Below, piece after piece: positions 1-5,731 of a stretch of DNA of 5,731 bases. A model generated the notes under the pieces. It did not search any database and was not told the DNA's origin. It was given only the letters and a program-made list of their open reading frames with translations. Each line of letters begins with the position of its first letter. Position 1 is the first letter of the stretch. This DNA is from Flavobacteriia bacterium (GTDB lineage: Bacteria; Bacteroidota; Bacteroidia; Flavobacteriales_D; Crocinitomicaceae): positions 1 through 5,731 of the forward strand of contig RFSL01000068.1 of NCBI GenBank assembly GCA_009923965.1, read 5' to 3'. Made by a program: the position numbers and the translations under genes.

Positions 1-1338
1 AGTGATAATATGGTATTACAGCAAAATAGCACGATAAAATTATGGGGCACTGCTAAAAAAAATACATCCATTTATGTGAAGGCTTCTTGGTTAAATAAAA
101 GCTCAAAATGTATTTCTAAAGAAAATGGCGAATGGGAAATTTCAATTAAAACATTAGATGCATCATTTATAAAAGAAAATATAGAAATTTCTGATGGTAA
201 AGCACATAAAATTCAAAATATATTGATTGGAGAAGTTTGGCTCTGCTCTGGGCAGTCGAATATGGCGATGACATTAAATGGCTATAAAAATGAACCTATT
301 TCACAAGCAATCGACTATATAAATAATGCTTCGGATGATAACGGAATAAGAATGTTAAATGTTCAAAAAACTACTTCTAATGTGACTTCAACTCACGGTA
401 AAGGGAAGTGGAAGCTAAGTAACCCCCAAAACCTTCCATCCTTCAGTGCAACCGCATACTTTTTTGCTCATAGCTTACTCAAAGAATTAAATGTTCCAAT
501 TGGCATTATTAATTCTAGTTTCGGTGGTTCTAGCATCGAAGGTTGGTTAAATCCAAGCAATGTTGAAAAATATTCGGATTTTGACTATAAAGCTGGGATT
601 TCAGATTCAATAAATTGGAGAAGACCATATGTAATGTTTGAAGGAATGTTAAAGCCATATAGAAATTTCACTGTAAAGGGATTCTTATGGTATCAAGGGG
701 AAAGCAATGTTGGACGGTATTCAACTTATTCGCAAAAATTACAAGACCTTGTTTATTTGTGGAGATATAATTTTAATAATGTTAACTTGCCTTTTTATGT
801 TGTCGAAATTGCTCCTTTTGAATATCCAGAATTAAGTCAAGCAGCAAAACTAAGAGAAGCTCAATTTGAAGGAGTTAATTCATTGATTAATGCTTTCTAT
901 GTTTGTACTAATGATTTGGTTTTACCTTCCGAATCTAAGAGTATTCATCCTTCACAAAAACAAGAAATAGGTAATCGTTTGGCTAATTTGGCATTATTCA
1001 ACGACTATCATCTTGATTCCCTTCAATCGTTTTCACCGTGTATTGAGAATTCAATTTTTTCTGTAGATTCTATAATCTTGACCTTTAAAAATTGCTATAA
1101 TGGCTTATTATCCAATTCTATTTTTGAAGGCTTTGAGGTTGCAGATTCCTCGAGGGTGTTTCATAAGGCCAATGCTTTTTTAGCAGCAGATAGAAAAACA
1201 ATAATAATTTTAAACAATGAAAAGAATTATGTCCCAGTTTCAGTTCGCTATTGTTTTAAGAACTTTCAAATAGGAAATGTGAAAAATAGTGCTGGCTTGC
1301 CTTTAATACCTTTTAGAACAGATAATTGGGATAACTAA
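1..1338 (+). CDS. Sialate O-acetylesterase-family hydrolase (SASA/SGNH), 5' end outside window
   Basis: Family members are secreted or periplasmic serine esterases that remove O-acetyl groups from sialic acids or other acetylated sugars. The frame is open from base 1 and reads SDNMVLQQ, the conserved N-terminal block of this family. The ATG at base 10 is therefore an internal methionine, and the true start and any signal peptide lie to the left. Counting from base 1 (445 residues visible), the nucleophile block GQSNM holds Ser86. A glycine-rich block, IINSSFGGSSIEGW, follows at about residues 166-179. The WYQGESN block is at residues 230-236, and the catalytic His316 lies in IHPSQKQEIGNRLA. 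The C-terminus, ending in GLPLIPFRTDNW, matches the usual family ending, so the 3' end is intact. The acidic residue normally two positions before the catalytic His is Ser314 here. No terminator is visible before the receptor gene 78 bases downstream, so read-through is possible. Family assignment is firm; the exact substrate is unknown. Confidence 0.9.
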   Translation, partial: SDNMVLQQNSTIKLWGTAKKNTSIYVKASWLNKSSKCISKENGEWEISIKTLDASFIKENIEISDGKAHKIQNILIGEVWLCSGQSNMAMTLNGYKNEPISQAIDYINNASDDNGIRMLNVQKTTSNVTSTHGKGKWKLSNPQNLPSFSATAYFFAHSLLKELNVPIGIINSSFGGSSIEGWLNPSNVEKYSDFDYKAGISDSINWRRPYVMFEGMLKPYRNFTVKGFLWYQGESNVGRYSTYSQKLQDLVYLWRYNFNNVNLPFYVVEIAPFEYPELSQAAKLREAQFEGVNSLINAFYVCTNDLVLPSESKSIHPSQKQEIGNRLANLALFNDYHLDSLQSFSPCIENSIFSVDSIILTFKNCYNGLLSNSIFEGFEVADSSRVFHKANAFLAADRKTIIILNNEKNYVPVSVRYCFKNFQIGNVKNSAGLPLIPFRTDNWDN

Positions 1339-1392
1339 TTTTAAAAGCACTAATTCAATCTCAAAAAACAAACAAACAATTCTCCTCTTTAG

Positions 1393-1407
1393 TTGTAATA
1401 ATTACAA
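1393..1407. promoter_or_regulatory. Perfect 7-bp inverted repeat before the receptor gene, possible operator
   Basis: The 78-base gap between the esterase and the receptor contains TTGTAATAATTACAA, two perfect 7-bp arms around one central A. It ends 9 bases before the receptor ATG. It could be a binding site for a dimeric regulator, or a small element near the promoter or leader. The arms are A/T-rich, so chance is a real alternative. No clear Bacteroidota promoter (TAnnTTTG with an upstream TTG) is visible in this gap, and there is no Shine-Dalgarno sequence. Confidence 0.3.
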
Positions 1408-1416
1408 ATCAATATA

Positions 1417-3837
1417 ATGAAATTTATTTTATCACTTTGTTTAATCTTAAACTTTTCATTAACTTTTTCGCAGTCAGGGATTGTGAGGGGCTCAATTACA
1501 AATACACTAAACAACAAGCCAATTGAGCAAGCGAAAATCCAAGTTTTAGATCTGCAATTGGGTGCGTTTTCGAATGAAAATGGCAGCTACGAAATAACTG
1601 GAATTAAACCAGGAGTTTATTCTTTTAAAGTTGTTGTTTCTGGTTATAAAGCTTTCCAAATTAATGAAATAACGGTAACTAATGCGCGCTCTGTCACTTT
1701 AGACTTTGCTCTGGAAGAAATTATTTTAGAGCAACAAGAGGTTGTAGTGAAAGCAAATCCTTTTATTAGAAAAATAGAATCTCCAGTGTCTTTAAAAACG
1801 CTCAATTCAACTGAAATCGAACGTTTACCAGGAGCAAATAGAGATGCAAGTAAAGTAATCGCCTCTCTTCCTGGAGTCGCTTCTCGTGCAACTTTTCGAA
1901 ATGATATTATTATTCGTGGAGGTTCTCCAGGGGAAAATAAATTTTATTTAGACGGCATAGAAGTTCCAAATATTAATCACTTTGCAACACAAGGGTCGAG
2001 TGGGGGACCAGTTGGACTTTTAAACATAAACTTCATTCGAGAAGTTGATTTTTATTCGGGTGCCTTTCCCGCAAATCGTGCTAATAGTTTAAGTTCTGTT
2101 CTGGCATTCAAGCAAAAAGACGGAAATCCAGATGCGATTATAACAAATTTCGCTTTGGGATCAAGTGATGCAGCTCTTACTTTAGACGGGCCTATGGGAA
2201 AAAAAGTAGATTTTATTTTTTCAGCAAGACGCTCTTATTTGCAATTTTTGTTTGCTGCATTGAAATTACCGATTCTTCCAACTTACAATGATTTTCAGTA
2301 TAAAATCAATTATAAAATCAATCAAAAAAATAAGTTGACCTTTATTGGTCTCGGAGCTATAGATGTTTTTCGTTTAAACGATAAAGTAAATGAAAATGTC
2401 ACAGACACTGCCACGCTTGAGAAAAACAATTTTATTCTTGGAAATCTTCCTATACAAAATCAATGGAACTATACAATGGGTGTAAATTGGCTTCATTATT
2501 CTAAAAACTCTTATCAAACAGTTGTTTTAAGTAGAAATATGTTAAATAATAGTGCTTCAAGGTATAAATATCGAATAGAAACACCCGAAAATTTACTTTT
2601 CAATTACGCTTCCTTTGAAGCAGAGAACAAGTTTCGTTTTGAACACAATTACACTAAAAATGGATGGCGATTAAATGCAGGTTTTGCTTATGAATATTCA
2701 AGGTACTACAATAAAACGTATAATAATATTACAGTTCAAGGTGCTCCAGTTATTGTTGATTTTGAATCAAATTTATTTTTAAGCAAAGCAGCTATTTTTG
2801 GACAATTAAGCAAAGGATTTATTAATGAGCGACTAAATTTATCAATTGGATTAAGAAGTGATATAAACACCTATTCTAAAAGTATGATGAACCCTTTAGA
2901 ACAACTTTCACCAAGTTTATCTGTAAATTACCGCTTAAATGAACAATGGGCTTTAAATGGAAATGTAGCGCGCTACCATCAACTACCTTCATACACTATA
3001 CTTGGTTATAGAAATACTGCTGGTACATTGGTTAACAAAGAAAATGACTTAAAATACATAAGCGCAGATCATTTTGTTCTAGGCACAGAATTTTTAAGTA
3101 AGAAAAATGCACGATTTACACTTGAAGGTTTTTACAAGTCTTATGACAAATATCCTTTTTCAGTTAAAGATTCTTTGTGTTTAGCAAACATTGGTTCTGA
3201 CTTTGGAATTGTCGGAAACGAAGAAGTTAAATCTATTTCAACAGGTAGAAGCTATGGCTTAGAATTTTTATACCAACAAAAATTATACAAAGGTTTCTAT
3301 GCTGTTTTTGCTTATACATTTGTGAATTCAGAATTTAAGGATAAAGACAATGTTTATGTTCCAACTGCTTGGGATAGCAAACACATTGTTTCTTTAACCG
3401 GAGGTAAACGCTTTAAAAAAGGATGGGAACTTGGATTAAGATGGCTTTATTCAGGAGGTTCGCCTTATTCGCCCTACAGTGATTCTTCAGGATTAAAACA
3501 GAATTGGGATATCAACGGACAAGGAATTTTAGATTATTCTCAATTAAATACCAAGCGTGAATCAAGTTTTCATCAGTTAAACCTTCGTGTCGATAAAAAG
3601 ATATTTCTTGAAAAATTAACGATGAATTTTTATTTGGACATACAAAATGCTTATGGTAACAAAGCAATATTAGCACCAACAATGTTAGTTGAAACAGACG
3701 CAAATGGAGCTCCAATTGAGGTTCCTAATAACTCTAATCGATATAAAACAAAGTTAATTGAAAATGCTTCAGGCATCGTACAGCCTACAATTGGAATTAT
3801 CATTGAATTTGCAGCAAAAAAGAAAAAAAATAATTAG
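1417..3837 (+). CDS. TonB-dependent outer-membrane receptor with carboxypeptidase-like regulatory domain
   Basis: This is an outer-membrane active transporter, energised through TonB, ExbB and ExbD, for a substrate that cannot be named from sequence. A type I signal peptide covers residues 1-18 (hydrophobic core, likely cut after TFS before Gln19). A carboxypeptidase D-like regulatory domain follows at about 22-103, with the typical NGSYEITGIKPGVYSFKV stretch. A candidate TonB-box-like segment, QQEVVVKA, is at 106-113. The plug domain (about 118-235) carries the conserved IIIRGGSPGENKFYLDGIEV at 164-183, then a beta-barrel of about 560 residues. The length (806) is normal for FhuA/CirA-like receptors and shorter than SusC types of about 1000 residues. 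No SusD partner is next to it, so a SusCD polysaccharide system is not supported. The last barrel strand appears to end at Phe798 and is followed by an unusual AAKKKKNN tail. The start is chosen by the signal peptide. The esterase gene upstream is co-directional, but a functional link is only inference. Confidence 0.93.
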   Translation: MKFILSLCLILNFSLTFSQSGIVRGSITNTLNNKPIEQAKIQVLDLQLGAFSNENGSYEITGIKPGVYSFKVVVSGYKAFQINEITVTNARSVTLDFALEEIILEQQEVVVKANPFIRKIESPVSLKTLNSTEIERLPGANRDASKVIASLPGVASRATFRNDIIIRGGSPGENKFYLDGIEVPNINHFATQGSSGGPVGLLNINFIREVDFYSGAFPANRANSLSSVLAFKQKDGNPDAIITNFALGSSDAALTLDGPMGKKVDFIFSARRSYLQFLFAALKLPILPTYNDFQYKINYKINQKNKLTFIGLGAIDVFRLNDKVNENVTDTATLEKNNFILGNLPIQNQWNYTMGVNWLHYSKNSYQTVVLSRNMLNNSASRYKYRIETPENLLFNYASFEAENKFRFEHNYTKNGWRLNAGFAYEYSRYYNKTYNNITVQGAPVIVDFESNLFLSKAAIFGQLSKGFINERLNLSIGLRSDINTYSKSMMNPLEQLSPSLSVNYRLNEQWALNGNVARYHQLPSYTILGYRNTAGTLVNKENDLKYISADHFVLGTEFLSKKNARFTLEGFYKSYDKYPFSVKDSLCLANIGSDFGIVGNEEVKSISTGRSYGLEFLYQQKLYKGFYAVFAYTFVNSEFKDKDNVYVPTAWDSKHIVSLTGGKRFKKGWELGLRWLYSGGSPYSPYSDSSGLKQNWDINGQGILDYSQLNTKRESSFHQLNLRVDKKIFLEKLTMNFYLDIQNAYGNKAILAPTMLVETDANGAPIEVPNNSNRYKTKLIENASGIVQPTIGIIIEFAAKKKKNN

Positions 3838-3870
3838 TGATTAAAAATCAGAAGTTCGTTTAATTAATCA
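3816..3870 (-). terminator. Weak possible terminator for mqo, overlapping the 3' end of the receptor gene
   Basis: The receptor and mqo genes converge with only 22 bases between their stop codons. A small hairpin, TGATT-AAA-AATCA, lies at 3838-3850. Alternatively, TGATTAA at 3838-3844 can pair with TTAATCA at 3864-3870. Read on the - strand, the hairpin is followed seven bases later by a U-rich tract, the complement of the A-run at 3816-3830, which is interrupted once by G3822. This resembles a weak intrinsic terminator for the mqo transcript. The stems are short and A/T-rich, and no U-tract follows in the + direction, so the receptor transcript is not obviously terminated here. Confidence 0.3.
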
Positions 3871-5371
3871 TCAATAACCTATCTGACCTTTTTCTTACTT
3901 CAGAAAGTTTTTCTGGATTATCACTCAGTTTAATACCGTAACTTGGAATGATTTCTTTAACTATTTCCCCCCATTTAGTTTTCATTTCATCTGGAAAACA
4001 TGATTCTATTACTTCAATCATGATTGAGGCAGCTGTTGATGCGCCGGGGCTTGCTCCTAATAATGCAGCAACACTTCCATTGTATGCATGTATCACTTTC
4101 GTCCCAAATTCTAAAACCCCGCCTTCTTCGGAGTCTTTTTGAATAATTTGAACTCGTTGCCCTGCTTCTTTTAATTCCCATTCTTCGTTCTTAGCATTTG
4201 GGATAAAATTGCGCAACTCATTCATTCGATCTTCATGAGATTGACGCGACTGATGAATTAAGTATTTTGTCAAAGGAATATTATGAATCCCTGCCATCAC
4301 TAATGGTTTAATGTTATCTATCTCAATGCTTTCAAATAAATCCCAATAAGACCCATTTTTCAAAAATTTTGTGGAAAATCCAGCATATGGACCGAATAGC
4401 AGTGTTCTTTTACCATCAATAATTCGTGAATCTAAATGTGGTACAGACATTGGAGGTGCACCTAAATTAGCTTTACCATAGACCTTAGCAAAATGTTGCT
4501 GCACAATTGTTTCGTTTTGACAAATCAACCATTGCCCACTCACAGGAAATCCTCCATAGCCTTTACTTTCTGGAATATTTGTTTTATGTAATAAATGCAG
4601 CGCGCCTCCTCCAGCTCCAATAAAAACAAATCTAGAATCAATAAATTTTTTATTTCTTGTTTTTAAATCACGAATTTTCAATTGCCACAAATGATCTTCC
4701 TCTTCTACTAAATCAATATCTCGAACTTCGTGGTTCAGGAACAATTCAATATTCTCTTTAGTTGCTAAGTATTCAAAAATTTGCTTTGTTAAACTTCCAA
4801 AATCTACATCACAACCATTTTTAACTCTTGTTGCCGCAAAAGAATCACTTTTATTTCGTCCAGAAAACAGAAGTGGAATCCATTTTTTTAATTCTTGTTC
4901 GTCTTCGGAATATTCCATCTCTGAAAAGAGTGGGTTTTGTTTTAGTAATTCCCATCTTTTCTTTAAGAAGTTCTTATTTTCTTCTGTGAAAACAGCACTA
5001 AAATGAGGAATGCGATTCAAAAAAGAACGAGGTTCACAAATCACATTGTTTTCTACTAAATATGACCAAAACTGTTTAGTTTCCTCAAATTGCTCGCAAA
5101 TATGAATCGCTTTTTCAATTGAAATAGTTCCATCTTCTTTTTGAGGAGAATAATTTAATTCACAAAAACCAGAATGCCCTGTTCCTGCATTATTCCAGGG
5201 ATCAGAACTTTCTCCAGCAAAAAAAGGTAAGCGCTCATAAACTTGAATTCTCCATGAAGGTTCAAGTTTATGAAGAATATAAGCTAATGTAGCAGTCATT
5301 ATTCCCCCTCCAACTAGAACTGCATCAAGTCTATCAGTGGTTTTGAATCTCGGGTCAAAAATATTCGACAT
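3860..5371 (-). CDS. mqo: Malate:quinone oxidoreductase
   Basis: This FAD-dependent peripheral membrane enzyme oxidises malate to oxaloacetate and passes the electrons to the quinone pool (menaquinone in most Bacteroidota), linking the TCA cycle directly to respiration without NAD. The N-terminal Rossmann-type FAD-binding segment is at about residues 16-46, with VGGGIM at 20-25 and a closing acidic Glu46 in YERL. The family signature WNNAGTGHSGFCELNYSPQ is at 59-77. Further hallmarks are the PHFSAV block, KNGCDVDFGSL near 185-195, YGGFPVSGQWL at 272-282, and GASPGASTAAS at 439-449 near the C-terminal FAD contact. At 503 residues it has the usual family length, with no frameshift or missing motif. 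The ATG at 5371 is supported by its position just before the FAD domain, and an A-rich leader (AAAAAAAAG) replaces a Shine-Dalgarno site. It follows the DoxX-like gene by 31 bases on the same strand, so the two may share a transcript. Confidence 0.97.
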   Translation of the reverse strand: MSNIFDPRFKTTDRLDAVLVGGGIMTATLAYILHKLEPSWRIQVYERLPFFAGESSDPWNNAGTGHSGFCELNYSPQKEDGTISIEKAIHICEQFEETKQFWSYLVENNVICEPRSFLNRIPHFSAVFTEENKNFLKKRWELLKQNPLFSEMEYSEDEQELKKWIPLLFSGRNKSDSFAATRVKNGCDVDFGSLTKQIFEYLATKENIELFLNHEVRDIDLVEEEDHLWQLKIRDLKTRNKKFIDSRFVFIGAGGGALHLLHKTNIPESKGYGGFPVSGQWLICQNETIVQQHFAKVYGKANLGAPPMSVPHLDSRIIDGKRTLLFGPYAGFSTKFLKNGSYWDLFESIEIDNIKPLVMAGIHNIPLTKYLIHQSRQSHEDRMNELRNFIPNAKNEEWELKEAGQRVQIIQKDSEEGGVLEFGTKVIHAYNGSVAALLGASPGASTAASIMIEVIESCFPDEMKTKWGEIVKEIIPSYGIKLSDNPEKLSEVRKRSDRLLMIN

Positions 5372-5402
5372 CTTTTTTTTATAAAATTAAATTATAAAAT
5401 CG
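5372..5402 (-). promoter_or_regulatory. A/T-only leader before mqo with a 9-bp direct repeat
   Basis: The gap between the DoxX-like stop codon and the mqo start is almost entirely A and T. Read on the - strand, it contains ATTTTATAA twice, 13 bases apart (complements of 5392-5400 and 5379-5387). It includes a TATAAT-like string and ends in a run of eight A before G and the ATG. It may serve as a promoter or as a translation-enhancing A/T-rich leader. The Bacteroidota promoter TAnnTTTG is not visible, so the promoter reading is weak. Confidence 0.25.
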
Positions 5403-5731
5403 TCATAAATCAAGAAGCGAATAAATAAATATAACAAGATTCAAAATGAGATAAAATAGTGCAGGAAAACTTGAACTCATGCTATCTTTTACACGAAGTC
5501 TTGTAAAGAAGGCGAATAGCATCATCAAGCTCAATCCTGCAGAAGAATAAATAAGGATAGTAGGATTTATAAGTCCAAAAATCAATCCAATTGAACCACT
5601 TAATTGTGAAAAAGCAACAAATAGAGCAATGTTTGGTAATCCAAAACGTTTAAATTCGTTCTCCATTTTTGAAGAAAAAAAATAGCTTGTCCCATAAAGG
5701 AAAAAAGAAAAACTAGAAAGAAGGATACAAA
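5403..5731 (-). CDS. DoxX-like four-helix integral membrane protein, 5' end outside window
   Basis: This is a small inner-membrane protein of the DoxX/DoxX-like superfamily, whose members usually have about 110-130 residues and four transmembrane helices; the function is not established. The first ATG inside the window (5664-5666) is probably not the start. The frame is open to the right edge and encodes another hydrophobic helix ending in FFLYGTSYFFSSK. This leads into MENEFKRFGLP, which resembles the loop after helix 1 in this family. Counting from the edge (108 residues visible), the helices are at about 1-18, 34-54, 57-76 and 88-106. Helix 2 carries the small, Gly-rich pattern SQLSGSIGLIFG typical of the family. 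Only the first few residues appear to be missing. It lies 31 bases upstream of mqo on the same strand, so co-transcription is plausible. The name DoxX comes from a thiosulfate:quinone oxidoreductase subunit, but nothing here shows that activity. Confidence 0.75.
   Translation of the reverse strand, partial: CILLSSFSFFLYGTSYFFSSKMENEFKRFGLPNIALFVAFSQLSGSIGLIFGLINPTILIYSSAGLSLMMLFAFFTRLRVKDSMSSSFPALFYLILNLVIFIYSLLDL

Noticed and set aside
1361..1380. CAAA-type short tandem repeat in the gap before the receptor
   Set aside because: Only about three copies occur in A-rich DNA; this is low complexity rather than a meaningful repeat.
1339..1392. Possible terminator after the esterase gene (TTTTAAAA)
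   Set aside because: The palindrome is only eight A/T bases with no loop and no T-run after it, so it cannot form a credible intrinsic terminator.
3512..3715. Open frame of 67 codons on the - strand
   Set aside because: It lies wholly inside the receptor gene on the opposite strand; its protein resembles no family I recognise and has no independent start signal.
1417..3837. Reading the receptor as a SusC-type polysaccharide transporter
   Set aside because: At 806 residues it is too short for typical SusC, and no SusD-like lipoprotein gene follows; the next gene is the convergent mqo.
3948..4142. Open frame of 64 codons on the + strand
   Set aside because: It lies opposite the conserved C-terminal part of mqo, including the GASPGAS block, and is explained as a shadow of that coding sequence.

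Overview
The window looks like a piece of a Bacteroidota chromosome, probably a flavobacterium-like lineage. The DNA is A/T-rich, and no gene start has a Shine-Dalgarno sequence; the starts are preceded by A/T-rich leaders, as is usual in this phylum. It also carries a TonB-dependent receptor with an N-terminal carboxypeptidase-like domain, a typical Bacteroidota architecture. Four protein genes fill almost all of the window. No RNA gene, insertion sequence, CRISPR array, prophage part or long non-coding stretch is visible, and the longest gap is 78 bases.

Left half, + strand: the 3' part of a sialate O-acetylesterase-family (SASA/SGNH) hydrolase runs in from the left edge (1-1338). After 78 bases comes a complete 806-residue outer-membrane TonB-dependent receptor (1417-3837). 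A perfect 7-bp inverted repeat lies 9 bases before the receptor start. Right half, - strand: a complete malate:quinone oxidoreductase gene, mqo (3860-5371), lies downstream of a four-helix DoxX-like membrane protein gene (5403-5731) that runs off the right edge. The two halves converge on a 22-bp gap with a weak possible terminator.

Both edge genes are truncated by the window, not by mutation. In each, the first visible ATG is an internal methionine of a conserved motif, and the reading frame stays open to the edge.

Functionally, the left pair concerns the cell surface: an esterase acting on acetylated sugars and an outer-membrane import receptor of unknown substrate. The right pair sits at the inner membrane: Mqo feeds electrons from malate to the quinone pool as part of the TCA cycle, and the DoxX-like protein has no assignable role. 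I see no convincing new biological system. The points most worth a second look are a missing acidic residue in the esterase active-site motif, the palindrome before the receptor, and a lysine-rich receptor tail that may double as terminator sequence for the opposing mqo gene.
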